Positions 9,136-17,779 are shown, counted from the first letter of the stretch. The stretch: DNA of 64,000 nucleotides from Fontibacter flavus (GCF_042432905.1 NZ_JBHLWI010000007.1:1-64000); one strand, 5' to 3'. Notes: a model not told the origin generated them from the letters alone. Made by a program: numbers and translations.

Positions 9136-10385
9136 TATTCTCTATGAGTCAATATGCTCAAAATGGCAGAGGCTTTCAATAGACACTCTTCATATTCATA
9201 GGCTGCATCTGCATCATAGGTAATCGCACTACCCACAGCAAAATATCCTTTACCTGTATCTTTATCAAAAATTATGCTTCTGATCACCACATTGAAGTCA
9301 AAATTGCCATTTGCCTCCACAATTCCAAGTGCTCCTGAAAACCAACCTCTTTTGAAATTCTCATAACGTTCAATCAACTCCATGCATTTAATCTTGGGGG
9401 CACCGGTCATGCTTCCCATTGGAAAAGTGGAATGGATGATTTCTGAAAACGACACATCAGGCAGTAAAGTAGAAGTTACAGTTGAGATCATCTGATGTAC
9501 TTTGGCAAATGGGTATACACCAAAAAGCTCCTCCACACGCACTGATCCTACTTCCGAAACTTTGGAAAGGTCATTCCGCATCAAGTCTACGATCATCAGG
9601 TTCTCTGCCCTTTCTTTTTCAGAATGCAGCAATTGCTCTTTGAGAGCTTTATCTTCTAAAACCGTCTTACCCCTTTTAATCGTCCCTTTGATAGGTTGGG
9701 CTACTAATTTTTGTTCCTCCCTTTTGAGGAAGCGCTCTGGAGATGCCGCTATGAGGAAGCCGGAACCGCTTTTAAAAAGAGCCGAAAATGGCATTGGAGA
9801 AACCCGCATCAGGTCCAAAAATCCTATAATGGGGTTCCATTTTGCTTCCTCAAAAGTAAAACCCATACAATAATTGAGCTCGTACATATCCCCTTCCCGG
9901 ATATGGTTTTGAATTGATTTGACATCTGCAAAATACTTTTCTTTGGAAGTTAGTGGATTGACTTTCACCACAGGATTTGTATTCAAAGAATTATTAAAGC
10001 CAAAGATTTTTTCAAAAGGGAATTCATCCACACTTTTTACATGAAAAACACCATCTTTTATTTCTATCGTCAGCTCAGGCACAAAAAAATCCGAATCCCT
10101 GCAATCCACTAGTGAAGGATGATGACTGCTTAAATTCTCGATTTGATTTTTCAGATCGTATGACAAAATACCAACGATATCCGACTTGCCTTGATAATCA
10201 TCAACTTGATACAAAGTAAATCCTACACTACCGGCGTAAATTTTATTTGGAAAGCCATCATAAGGATAGCTGATGCTATTGGATTGAAAAAATGCGAAGT
10301 ATTCAAATTGTTCATCCAGCCATTGGAGAAGCTGATATTGCCAATGCTGATGTGTGGGTATCTGGAAAACAGATTGGTGGGACAT
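9135..10385 (-). CDS. pabB: Aminodeoxychorismate synthase component I (PabB-type)
   Basis: A 416-residue chorismate-binding enzyme of the folate pathway that forms aminodeoxychorismate from chorismate and ammonia. The PIKGT motif (in QPIKGTIKRG) carries the Lys that distinguishes PabB from anthranilate synthase, which has Ala there. Other family marks are the MIVDLMRNDLSK segment, GSMTGAPK, and the C-terminal GAITYDA-like stretch (GSAITYDADA). There is no glutamine-amidotransferase or lyase domain fused, and no pabA or pabC nearby. It is followed by dinB with a TAATG junction. The product fits the shorter, stand-alone PabB form. Confidence 0.9.
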   Translation of the reverse strand: MSHQSVFQIPTHQHWQYQLLQWLDEQFEYFAFFQSNSISYPYDGFPNKIYAGSVGFTLYQVDDYQGKSDIVGILSYDLKNQIENLSSHHPSLVDCRDSDFFVPELTIEIKDGVFHVKSVDEFPFEKIFGFNNSLNTNPVVKVNPLTSKEKYFADVKSIQNHIREGDMYELNYCMGFTFEEAKWNPIIGFLDLMRVSPMPFSALFKSGSGFLIAASPERFLKREEQKLVAQPIKGTIKRGKTVLEDKALKEQLLHSEKERAENLMIVDLMRNDLSKVSEVGSVRVEELFGVYPFAKVHQMISTVTSTLLPDVSFSEIIHSTFPMGSMTGAPKIKCMELIERYENFKRGWFSGALGIVEANGNFDFNVVIRSIIFDKDTGKGYFAVGSAITYDADAAYEYEECLLKASAILSILTHRE

Positions 10386-10414
10386 GCTGCAAAATTAATG
10401 GAAAGGCACAAAAA

Positions 10415-10441
10415 AAGAGGAAACCATTACGATTTCCTCTT
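10415..10441 (-). terminator. Intrinsic terminator of the YceI gene
   Basis: Stem AAGAGGAAA (10415-10423) with TTTCCTCTT (10433-10441) and a nine-base loop. The A-run before it is a U-tract on the minus strand, 23 bases past the stop of the YceI gene. Confidence 0.8.
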
Positions 10442-10463
10442 AAACACACGAAAAAGGGTAATA

Positions 10464-11180
10464 TTAGTTTGCTTTGATGTCGAAGCCAACACTTACTGTG
10501 TTGTAGATAAACTGATCTTTTGCTTTATCAACAGCACCACTTTCGTCACCATAAGCCAATCCCCATACAGTTCTGTCGATGTTGAAACCAGCTTTTGCTG
10601 TAACCACACCATCAACAATTGATACTGTTGCAGGGAATTTGATGTTTTTGGTAGTTCCTCTCATGGTCAAGTTACCAGATACCCAATGAGTTGGGTTAGC
10701 ACCAGCTAATTCAGAATCTTTCTGAGGCGTGAATTCAGTTTCGAATTCTTCTTTGTCTACGATAGAACCAGCAGAGAAAGGCTCAACTGAAGTCAGTTCG
10801 AATACTGCTTGTGGATGGTTTTCAGCATCAAAGAAATCAGCAGACTGAAGGTGTCCCCAAAGTTTTGGATAGTTTTCGTCTGATTCCTGCATGTCTTCGA
10901 TTTTCAAACCTGTGATATCGAACACAAATCTTGCTCCTGTCAAAGCATCTCCTTCGATCATCACTTCACCTTCCGTAACCGGAATGTAACCGAAATGCTT
11001 ACCTGCTGGTTTGTAACCAGTCCAGTTGATTTTGCTAGTAGAAGCATCTACAGCCAAGGTCAAACCTGAACCAGCAGCGACTTCCTGCGCATCACCGGTT
11101 TCTACAGTATTACTTGGACCACATGCTACCGCCAAGAAGGCAGCTGCTAAAAACAAACCTGTTTTTTGCAATAGTTTCAT
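10464..11180 (-). CDS. YceI-family lipoprotein
   Basis: A 238-residue protein with a lipoprotein signal (MKLLQKTGLFLAAAFLAVAC, Cys20). A YceI-type lipocalin-like beta-barrel follows: the repeat unit DASTSKINWTGYKPAGKHFG opens it, with the HPQAVFEL strand and the NLTMRGTTKNIKFP segment typical of the family. YceI barrels bind polyprenoid or other long lipids in the periplasm; the ligand here is unknown. The gene is monocistronic, closed by a hairpin terminator. A divergent gene for a gamma-carbonic-anhydrase-like protein starts 138 bases away. Confidence 0.92.
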   Translation of the reverse strand: MKLLQKTGLFLAAAFLAVACGPSNTVETGDAQEVAAGSGLTLAVDASTSKINWTGYKPAGKHFGYIPVTEGEVMIEGDALTGARFVFDITGLKIEDMQESDENYPKLWGHLQSADFFDAENHPQAVFELTSVEPFSAGSIVDKEEFETEFTPQKDSELAGANPTHWVSGNLTMRGTTKNIKFPATVSIVDGVVTAKAGFNIDRTVWGLAYGDESGAVDKAKDQFIYNTVSVGFDIKAN

Positions 11181-11267
11181 AAATTGAATTGTTTAGTTTC
11201 TGATTTTAAATGTATATACACGAAAACTATAATGGCTGAAAAAAGTTCATAATTGAATGAAAAAAAA

Positions 11268-11275
11268 TAAATTTG
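11268..11275 (+). promoter_or_regulatory. Candidate -7 promoter element
   Basis: TAAATTTG matches the Bacteroidota -7 consensus TAnnTTTG and lies 43 bases ahead of the ATG at 11319. No TTTG is found at the expected -33 position, so support is partial. Confidence 0.4.
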
Positions 11276-11318
11276 ATCCATCAATTATTTTAAACCCTCA
11301 GGAAATCAACATCATAAA

Positions 11319-11828
11319 ATGGCATTAATCAAATCAGTTCGCGGTTTCACACCTGTTTTTGGAGAAAATTGTTGGTTAGCAGAAAATTCAACTGTGGTAG
11401 GCGATGTGGTGATGGGAAAAAACTGTACTATCTGGTTCAATGCAGTGGTCCGGGGTGATGTTCATGAAATCAGAATCGGGGACGACACCAATATCCAGGA
11501 TGGTGCGGTTATCCACTGTACCTACCAAAAAGCTGGAACTTATATTGGCAATAAAGTATCCATTGCCCATAATGCTGTTGTACATGGTTGTACCATTCAT
11601 GACAATGTCCTGATCGGAATGGGGGCCATCGTCATGGACAATGCTGTAATCCATTCCGGTGCAGTTATCGCAGCTGGGGCAGTGGTACTTGCAGGAACAA
11701 TCGTGGAAGCTAACAGCATCTATGCTGGAATGCCTGCTAAAAAAGTAAAAGAAACTGGCCCGGAAATGCTGGAGGTTATCCAAAGAACAGCTAAAAATTA
11801 TCCCATGTATGCAGAATGGTTCAAATAA
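11319..11828 (+). CDS. Gamma-carbonic-anhydrase-like hexapeptide-repeat protein
   Basis: A 169-residue left-handed beta-helix protein of the YrdA/PaaY/gamma-carbonic-anhydrase family. Hexapeptide repeats run from about residue 15 to 140 (VVGDVVMG, VVRGDVHEIRIGDDTNIQDG). The zinc-binding histidines are in GAVIHCT, KVSIAHNAVVHGC. The family forms trimers with metal sites between subunits; some members are carbonic anhydrases and others bind unidentified CoA or metal ligands. No catalytic conclusion is safe. It stands alone between the YceI gene and a 310-base gap. Confidence 0.9.
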   Translation: MALIKSVRGFTPVFGENCWLAENSTVVGDVVMGKNCTIWFNAVVRGDVHEIRIGDDTNIQDGAVIHCTYQKAGTYIGNKVSIAHNAVVHGCTIHDNVLIGMGAIVMDNAVIHSGAVIAAGAVVLAGTIVEANSIYAGMPAKKVKETGPEMLEVIQRTAKNYPMYAEWFK

Positions 11829-12138
11829 TTTTTGATTTGATATTTGTTTGGGTAAAATTGATTGAAGAAAAGCATTGATATTATTGGGAAAATTTAACCA
11901 ATTAAGGCTTCATTTAGAATTCGCTGTCAAATACAGACATTGATTTCATAGCAACAACAAAAGGTATATGATTCAATACAGAAAAAACAACTGAATCATA
12001 AAGCTTAAATTCGCAGTATTTTACTTTGATTTTTCAGGCTATTCAAATTATTGTTTTTAAATAAAAATCTTTGGCAGTATTTTTTTGGATTACCCCAAAA
12101 GCCCACTATTTTTAATAAGACATGAACAAAGACACTTT
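11829..12138. other. Intergenic region before the amidoligase cluster
   Basis: 310 bases without a credible gene. A perfect 9-bp inverted repeat (TATGATTCA 11967-11975, TGAATCATA 11992-12000, 16-base spacer) is the only structure seen; it could be an operator or a weak hairpin. The rest is AT-rich leader sequence that should hold the promoter of the following operon. Confidence 0.5.
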
Positions 12139-12852
12139 ATGAAAGAGGAATATTTTAAATGGCACTCGCCACATCTCAACAGAGAAGTGGAATTATTGGC
12201 GTTTGGCCATGCCGGTTATCCTATCATCGCTTTTCCTACGTCCATGGGCTCGTTTTACGAAAACAGGGATATGGGCCTCATTGGATCCGCAAAATGGTTT
12301 ATTGATCAGGGACTAATCCAAATTTTCTGCCCAGAAAGCAATGACAGAAATAGCTTTTACAACAAACAGGTCCATCCACACCAACGGATTCAAAACCATA
12401 TAGCCTATGACAAAATGGTCCTCCATGAAATCGTTGAAAAAGTAAGGCACAATACCCCTGTGGGCAAAGTAGTGGTGGCCGGGTGTAGCTTTGGAGGTTA
12501 CCATGCTGCCAATTTTGCTTTTAGGCATCCTGGGTATGTCAGCCACATGTTTTCCATGTCCGGAGCTTTTGAAATCCGCAACTTTATGGATGGTTACCAT
12601 CATGATGATATTTTCTACAATTCTCCATTGGAGTTTTTACCGGGATTAAATGACCCCGAACTCTGGAAAATGGACATCGTCCTCGGCACATCCAACTGGG
12701 ATATCTGTTTTGATGCCAATATCAAGCTTAGTGATGTGCTCGAAGGCAAAGGTTTACGTCACTGGCTGGATGTCAGGAAAGACCGTCACCATGACTGGCC
12801 TGTCTGGAAAGAAATGTTCCCACATTATATATCAAGAATCAAATTCAACTAA
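12139..12852 (+). CDS. Esterase-like alpha/beta hydrolase of the amidoligase cluster
   Basis: A 237-residue protein read from ATG 12139; an in-frame TTG further upstream is unlikely as a start. It has an alpha/beta-hydrolase fold of the putative-esterase (EstD/PF00756-like) type. The nucleophile Ser117 is in GCSFGG, the candidate acid is in the DICFDAN segment (Asp188 or 192), and the candidate catalytic His is in RHHDW (about 218). No signal peptide is present, so it is probably cytoplasmic. It starts a run of five same-strand genes, 16 bases ahead of the ATP-grasp gene. It may release, trim or transfer an acyl group in the pathway. Substrate unknown. Confidence 0.8.
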   Translation: MKEEYFKWHSPHLNREVELLAFGHAGYPIIAFPTSMGSFYENRDMGLIGSAKWFIDQGLIQIFCPESNDRNSFYNKQVHPHQRIQNHIAYDKMVLHEIVEKVRHNTPVGKVVVAGCSFGGYHAANFAFRHPGYVSHMFSMSGAFEIRNFMDGYHHDDIFYNSPLEFLPGLNDPELWKMDIVLGTSNWDICFDANIKLSDVLEGKGLRHWLDVRKDRHHDWPVWKEMFPHYISRIKFN

Positions 12853-12868
12853 CTTACCATTAATATTT

Positions 12869-13825
12869 ATGAAAAAAATAGGAATACTTTTTGGGATGGA
12901 AGACACTTTCCCTCAAGCTTTTGTCGATAGAATTAATGAAAAGAAAATTAACGGAATTGTGGCTGAACCGGTCCTCATTGACAAGGTGGTTCAAAATCAA
13001 CTCACCGAGTATGCGGTGATTATTGACAGAATTTCCCAAGATGTGCCATTTTACCGTGCTTACCTTAAAAATGCAGCGCTGACCGGTACCGCTGTCATCA
13101 ACAATCCCTTTTGGTGGAGTGCTGATGATAAGTTTTTCAACAACTGTCTTGCCGATCAGCTTGGTGTCCCTCTACCCAACACGGTCATTTTGCCATCTGC
13201 AGAACACCCTACTGATACTACTTCCAAATCTTTCCGAAACCTGAAAATGCCACTGGACTGGGAAGCTATGTTTGAGTACATCAAATTCCCTGCCTACATG
13301 AAACCTTATGCTGGAGGGGGCTGGAAGCACGTCTACCGACTGGAAAACAAAGAAGAGTTTTTCCAAAAACACCGTGAAACCGGCCAACTCGTCATGTTGC
13401 TTCAGGAAGAAATCCAATTTGAAGAGTATTTCAGGGTTTATTGCCTCGGTGGTAAAGCCGTAAGAATCATGGAATATGAACCACGAAACCCACATCATCT
13501 ACGCTATGTAGTCGACAGGGCACCTGCGTCTAAGAAATTACTCGCCACCGTTAAGGATTATACCCTCAAGTTATGTCAAGGTTTGGGTTATGATTTCAAT
13601 ACAGTGGAATTTGCGGTAAGAGATGGGATTCCTTATGCCATTGATTTTGGCAACCCTGCACCTGATGCGGATGTCAATTCTGTAGGGCAGGAAAATTTTG
13701 ATTGGGTAGTCGAAGAAGCAGCAAAAATGGCCATTGCCTATGCCAAATCCCAAAAACCAGGAAAAATTAACCTAACCTGGGGTACTTTTATGAAAGATGC
13801 TGTGAGTATGGCCAAAAGATTTTAA
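12869..13825 (+). CDS. ATP-grasp ligase (RimK-like) of the amidoligase cluster
   Basis: A 318-residue protein starting at ATG 12869 (MKKIGILFGMED). The ATP-grasp fold is visible as an N-terminal pre-ATP domain (about 1-95), an ATP-binding Lys in FPAYMKPYAGGGW (about 140-152), the hinge LLQEEIQF (about 177-184), and the metal-binding end VEFAVRDGIPYAIDFGNPAP (about 246-265; Glu247, Asp259, Asn262). Such enzymes activate a carboxylate as acyl-phosphate and join it to an amine or amino acid. It lies 2 bases ahead of the GCS2 ligase gene, so the two are surely cotranscribed and probably act in sequence on one metabolite. Which substrates are joined is unknown. Confidence 0.8.
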   Translation: MKKIGILFGMEDTFPQAFVDRINEKKINGIVAEPVLIDKVVQNQLTEYAVIIDRISQDVPFYRAYLKNAALTGTAVINNPFWWSADDKFFNNCLADQLGVPLPNTVILPSAEHPTDTTSKSFRNLKMPLDWEAMFEYIKFPAYMKPYAGGGWKHVYRLENKEEFFQKHRETGQLVMLLQEEIQFEEYFRVYCLGGKAVRIMEYEPRNPHHLRYVVDRAPASKKLLATVKDYTLKLCQGLGYDFNTVEFAVRDGIPYAIDFGNPAPDADVNSVGQENFDWVVEEAAKMAIAYAKSQKPGKINLTWGTFMKDAVSMAKRF

Positions 13826-13827
13826 GT

Positions 13828-14934
13828 ATGAGAAAATTACCCATCTTCACCTTAGGAGTGGAAGAAGAATACCAGATTATAGATCCTGAGTCCAGAGACT
13901 TGCGCTCCCACATGTCCAAAATCGTGGAAGGTGCCAAAATATTTCTCAAGGAACAGGTCAAAGCTGAAATGCACCAATCGGTGGTGGAAGTAGGCACGAA
14001 TATCTGCCAAAATGTGGCAGATGCCAGAAAGGAAGTGGCTTTCTTAAGAAGAAAAATTGTGGACCTCGCTGCCGAACAAAACCTGATAGTAGGTGCTGCA
14101 GGGACACATCCCTTTTCCAAGTGGCAGGATCAGCCCATCACGGATGATCCTCGATACCATCATATCATCAATGAGCTTCAGGACACGGCAAGGTCCAACC
14201 TGATTTTTGGCTTACATGTGCACGTAGGGATTGAAAACAGGGAAATTGCCCTGCACATCATGAATCAGGCATGTTATTTCCTTCCGCATATTTATGCCCT
14301 TTCGACGAATTCCCCCTTTTGGGAAGGTAGAGATACAGGATTCAAGGCTTACAGGGCACACGTGTTTGCCAAATTTCCTAGAACAGGTCTGCCGGAATAC
14401 TTCGATTCTGTTCAATCTTACGATAATTTTCTGGACACCTTGGTCAAGACAAACTGCATAGATAATCCCAAAAAAATCTGGTGGGACTTGAGGATGCATC
14501 CTTTCTTCAGCACCATTGAATTCAGGATTTGTGACATGTGCCTTACTGTGGATGAAACCATCTGTATTGTCGCCCTCATTCAGGCAGTGGTGGCTAAATT
14601 ATACAAGATGTATCTCATGAACACCAGTTTTAATATCTATCGGATAGCCTTGATCAGGGAAAACAAATTCAGGGCAGCCAGGTATGGAACTGAGGGACTG
14701 ATGATTGACTTTGGCCAAAAGAAGGAAGTGTTATACAAAGAACTGATGTTGGAGTTATTGGAATTTATAGATGATGTGGTGGATGAATTGGGCAGCAGAG
14801 ATGAAATCAATTATATCCACAAAATTCTGGCAGAAGGAACCGGTGCTGACAAGCAATTGAAAGTATTTCAGGAAACACATGACCTGAGTAAGGTGGTGGA
14901 TTTCATCACAGGTGAATTCACAAAGGGAATATAA
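13828..14934 (+). CDS. GCS2 / YbdK-type carboxylate-amine ligase
   Basis: A 368-residue member of the glutamate-cysteine ligase type 2 (COOH-NH2 ligase, YbdK) family, with glutamine-synthetase-like fold. The N-terminal LGVEEEYQIID carries the first metal-binding acidic residues. The segments GLHVHVGI (about 130-137), STNSPFWEGRDTG and ISTIEFRICD-like TIEFRICDMC (about 229-238) are family hallmarks. YbdK has weak glutamate-cysteine ligase activity in vitro, but the natural reaction of most members is unknown. Here it is placed between an ATP-grasp ligase and an amidotransferase, which argues for a dedicated biosynthetic role rather than glutathione synthesis. Confidence 0.92.
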   Translation: MRKLPIFTLGVEEEYQIIDPESRDLRSHMSKIVEGAKIFLKEQVKAEMHQSVVEVGTNICQNVADARKEVAFLRRKIVDLAAEQNLIVGAAGTHPFSKWQDQPITDDPRYHHIINELQDTARSNLIFGLHVHVGIENREIALHIMNQACYFLPHIYALSTNSPFWEGRDTGFKAYRAHVFAKFPRTGLPEYFDSVQSYDNFLDTLVKTNCIDNPKKIWWDLRMHPFFSTIEFRICDMCLTVDETICIVALIQAVVAKLYKMYLMNTSFNIYRIALIRENKFRAARYGTEGLMIDFGQKKEVLYKELMLELLEFIDDVVDELGSRDEINYIHKILAEGTGADKQLKVFQETHDLSKVVDFITGEFTKGI

Positions 14935-14957
14935 GGGTGTGACTTCCTTTGTGAATT
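14915..14957 (+). other. Hairpin across the stop of the GCS2 gene
   Basis: AATTCACAAAGG (14915-14926) pairs perfectly with CCTTTGTGAATT (14946-14957), 19-base loop, spanning the stop codon at 14932-14934. There is no T-run after it, so it is not a standard terminator. It may protect or separate the two halves of the cluster (119-base gap to the next ATG). Confidence 0.5.
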
Positions 14958-15053
14958 TGAAAATCAGTTAAAAACTCTTGGATATTTCTTATCTCAAAAA
15001 AGTACTTCCTCGGTTTGGAAGACTTAACTTGCGCCTTCAAAATTAAGTGTAAC

Positions 15054-15878
15054 ATGCAGGAAAAAATCAAGGTTGCTTTGTTGGACATGTATGACGGTAA
15101 ACCCAATCAGGGAATGCGGTGTATCCATGATATTGTGGGTAGATTTAAGGACGAACTTAGTCTTGATGTGTTTGATGTCAGAGGGAAGCATGAATTACCC
15201 AATGTAGAGGACTATAATTTGTATATTTCCTCCGGTGGTCCAGGAAATCCCTTGGAGGGAAACGGAATATGGGATGTGAAATTCGGACAGTTACTGGATG
15301 AAATTTACAATTGGAATCAGCTGCATTCCAAGAAGAAATACATGCTTTTCATCTGTCATTCTTTTCAAATGGCTGTGAAACACTTTGGCTTAGCTGAGGT
15401 AAACAGGAGAAAATCCACCTCTTTTGGCGTGATGACTGTTCATAAAACTGATAAAGGCATGGATGATCCCTTATTTGAAGGTTTGGACAACCCATTTTGG
15501 GCTATTGACTCCAGGGATTATCAGGTAGTGCAGCCACACCACAAAAAATTCAGGGAAATGGGTGCTGAAATCATTGCTTTGGAAAAATTAAGGAACCATG
15601 TAGAGTATGAAAGGGCCATCATGGCTATCAGATTTTCAGATGAATTGGTAGGTACACAATTCCACCCTGAAGCTGACCCGGTTGGTTTCCTGAGCCATCT
15701 CAAAAAACATGAGGTCAGAGATGAAATCATCGAACTGAAAGGAAAAGCCAAATACTTATTCATGCTCGAGCATGTAGTCGAAGAGGATACTATCTATAAA
15801 ACCAATGAGACACTGATCCCTAATTTTCTGAGAAGGTCAATCAATAATATCCGGCAACAGCAGGAAATACTCGTTTAA
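15054..15878 (+). CDS. Class I glutamine amidotransferase of the amidoligase cluster
   Basis: Read from ATG 15054 (MQEKIKVALLDMYDG); a TTG 13 codons upstream is less likely. The protein has 274 residues. The catalytic triad of the class I (GMP-synthase-like) amidotransferase fold is complete: Cys101 in FICHSF, His204 and Glu206 in QFHPEAD, with the oxyanion strand SSGGPGNP at about 59-66. The last 60 residues extend beyond the usual domain. It would hydrolyse glutamine and pass ammonia to a partner, most plausibly one of the ATP-grasp ligases. It ends 9 bases ahead of the next gene. Confidence 0.87.
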   Translation: MQEKIKVALLDMYDGKPNQGMRCIHDIVGRFKDELSLDVFDVRGKHELPNVEDYNLYISSGGPGNPLEGNGIWDVKFGQLLDEIYNWNQLHSKKKYMLFICHSFQMAVKHFGLAEVNRRKSTSFGVMTVHKTDKGMDDPLFEGLDNPFWAIDSRDYQVVQPHHKKFREMGAEIIALEKLRNHVEYERAIMAIRFSDELVGTQFHPEADPVGFLSHLKKHEVRDEIIELKGKAKYLFMLEHVVEEDTIYKTNETLIPNFLRRSINNIRQQQEILV

Positions 15879-15887
15879 GCCAAATGT

Positions 15888-17084
15888 ATGATCAAACAGT
15901 ACAGAGAACTTTTCAATAAAAGCTTCAAAGACTCTATTTATCGGTCTTTTTTGGAAGATATCAAGGCAGATTTCAACTACCTCCCCACTTTCAGGGTAGC
16001 GGAAACACCCTTTTTTATCAATAAAAGGTTGCAACAACAACTGGTAGAAGGCTGCCATCAGCTGATTGATTTTATCAAAAGGAAGGATTTCAAGGAAATC
16101 ACTGACAAGTCTCTTCTGGTCAACTACAATGTCCCAAATGAGGATCATCATGCTAATTTTCTCGCAATCGATTTTGGTATTTGCGAGGAGAATGGGGAGA
16201 TAGTTCCCAAACTGATAGAGGCTCAGGGATTCCCTTCCATATTTAACTTCCAGCCTCAGTTATACCGGAAAATCAAAAAAGCCTATCCTTTTACAGCTGA
16301 GCTAAGCCCATATTTGAATGAATTGGATGAGGAACAATATTATAAAAAGCTCAGAAAAACCATTTTAAATGGAAAAGACCCCAAACATGTGGTTTTATTG
16401 GAAATAGAACCTGAAAAGCAGAATACCAAAATAGACTTCTACTATTGTCATCGGGATTTTGGAATACCTATTGTCTGTGTGACAGAAGTGATCAAAAAAG
16501 ACAAAAAGCTGTTTTACAAAAATCAACAAAATGAAGAAATCCAAATTGAACGGATCTACAACAGGGTGATTTTTGATGAACTGGAAACAAGAAAAGACCT
16601 GGCGCTACAGTTTTCATTTATGGATGACCTGGAAGTGGAATGGGCAGGACATCCCAATTGGTTTTACAGGATCAGCAAGTTTATCCTTCCGATGATATCA
16701 GGTCCTTACTTCATAGATACCAAGCTATTGAGTGAACTGACAGAAATCCCCCAAGATCTTGAAAATTATGTCTTGAAGCCACTATTCTCTTTTTCCGGCA
16801 CTGGGGTAATTTACCATGTAAAAAAGGAGGACATAGAAGCGGTAAAAGAAAAAGATCTGTATGTCCTGCAAAAGAAGGTGACTTACTCGCCTATCGTGAA
16901 GGCTTTGGATGGAAGAGTGAAGGCTGAGGTCAGAATCCTGGCTGTTTGGCCGGAAGATGAGGAATCCCCTACCCTGATGAGCAATGTGGTAAGGTTGAGC
17001 AGAGGTGAAATGATAGGCGTAAAGTTCAACAAAGACAAAGATTGGGTTGGTGGAACCATCGGTCTTTTTGAAAAACCTGTATAA
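15888..17084 (+). CDS. Divergent ATP-grasp-like protein of the amidoligase cluster
   Basis: A 398-residue protein I cannot place in a named family. The C-terminal third looks like an ATP-grasp: NYVLKPLFSFSGTGV (about 293-307) has the ATP-binding Lys and a Gly-rich loop, then LYVLQKKV (about 324-331) resembles the hinge, and VKAEVRILAVW (about 344-354) a metal-binding strand. The first 270 residues include NEDHHANFLAIDFGI (about 84-98) and EAQGFPSIFNFQP (about 111-123), well ordered but unfamiliar. The adjoining amidotransferase and ligases suggest an amide- or peptide-bond-forming enzyme. Confidence in the fold is moderate; the reaction is unknown. Confidence 0.6.
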   Translation: MIKQYRELFNKSFKDSIYRSFLEDIKADFNYLPTFRVAETPFFINKRLQQQLVEGCHQLIDFIKRKDFKEITDKSLLVNYNVPNEDHHANFLAIDFGICEENGEIVPKLIEAQGFPSIFNFQPQLYRKIKKAYPFTAELSPYLNELDEEQYYKKLRKTILNGKDPKHVVLLEIEPEKQNTKIDFYYCHRDFGIPIVCVTEVIKKDKKLFYKNQQNEEIQIERIYNRVIFDELETRKDLALQFSFMDDLEVEWAGHPNWFYRISKFILPMISGPYFIDTKLLSELTEIPQDLENYVLKPLFSFSGTGVIYHVKKEDIEAVKEKDLYVLQKKVTYSPIVKALDGRVKAEVRILAVWPEDEESPTLMSNVVRLSRGEMIGVKFNKDKDWVGGTIGLFEKPV

Positions 17085-17300
17085 CCGGAATTACATCATC
17101 AATATATTTAGATATGGATTATTAGTAAGCCTATACTTATAGATATTGGATCCACCACTACGGACAAATTATTCAAGGATATTAGTTCGAAATCTAAGGT
17201 TAATCCCATAAAATATGGTTTGCTGTTATCAATGCGGATAATCAAATTGAAAAATATAATTTTGAGATAACTGCATTGAAAGCGTAATTATGAACAATGA

Positions 17301-17332
17301 AAAAACCCAGAGCGGTTCCCTGCTCTGGGTTT
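17301..17332 (-). terminator. Intrinsic terminator (possibly both directions)
   Basis: Stem AAACCCAGAGC (17303-17313) with GCTCTGGGTTT (17322-17332), loop of eight bases. The A5 before it is a U-tract for the minus strand; it closes the small lipoprotein gene and could also stop read-through from the amidoligase cluster. The 215 bases before it (17085-17300) hold no recognisable gene. Confidence 0.85.
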
Positions 17333-17339
17333 GATGTTT

Positions 17340-17639
17340 TTAATATTCGTTCATCTCATTGCCATCAGGCTGATTGCTGGGTTGGTTCGGCATCCAGGCC
17401 GGCACTGTCTCCCTTTCTTCCAGTTTAATCAGTTTCCCCTCCTCAAAGGTAGCCAGAACATAAAACCGCTCTCCCCTATTGACACGGTAAACAGTCTGAT
17501 TGCCATCAATTCCTGCCAAAACAGCTTCTTTGTTCTGTCTCAAAAATTTTCTTTCAGTCATTCCCTGCTCAAACTCAGGTCTTGTGGCACATGCGCCCAA
17601 CAACATAATTGCAGTAATAAAAACAAGTAATTTTTTCAT
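17340..17639 (-). CDS. Small lipoprotein of unknown function
   Basis: A 99-residue protein with a clear lipoprotein signal: MKKLLVFITAIMLLGAC, Cys17. The mature part is short and polar, with FEQGMTERKFLRQNKEAVLAG-like basic sequence (about 23-43) and a strand-rich centre (TVYRVNRGERFYVLATFEEGKL region), ending in a Pro/Asn-rich tail. Proteins of this shape are common in Cytophagales; I know no function. It is monocistronic, flanked by its own terminator and by the SRP RNA gene on the opposite strand. Confidence 0.75.
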   Translation of the reverse strand: MKKLLVFITAIMLLGACATRPEFEQGMTERKFLRQNKEAVLAGIDGNQTVYRVNRGERFYVLATFEEGKLIKLEERETVPAWMPNQPSNQPDGNEMNEY

Positions 17640-17744
17640 AATACAAATCTTTTAATAACTAAAAATAGGCAAAAACTTTGCCATAAAATTTATCCTTGAT
17701 GCTTAAGGATTTAGCATAAATAGTACGTGAAATTGAATTTGTCT

Positions 17745-17775
17745 TTTGCAGGAAGATAAATTTGACTTACCTTTG
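17745..17775 (+). promoter_or_regulatory. Promoter of the SRP RNA gene
   Basis: TTTG at 17745-17748, exactly 19 bases, then TACCTTTG at 17768-17775. This is a full match to the Bacteroidota primary-sigma consensus (TTTG, N19, TAnnTTTG), correctly placed a few bases before the RNA. Confidence 0.8.
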
Positions 17776-17779
17776 TACC

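Noticed and set aside
12650..12868. In-frame extension upstream of the ATP-grasp gene
   Set aside because: It overlaps the esterase gene in another frame and lacks family sequence; the ATG at 12869 begins the fold.
13828..14934. Glutathione synthesis role for the GCS2 gene with the neighbouring ATP-grasp
   Set aside because: The amidotransferase, hydrolase and second ligase are not needed for glutathione, and the ATP-grasp does not resemble GshB closely.
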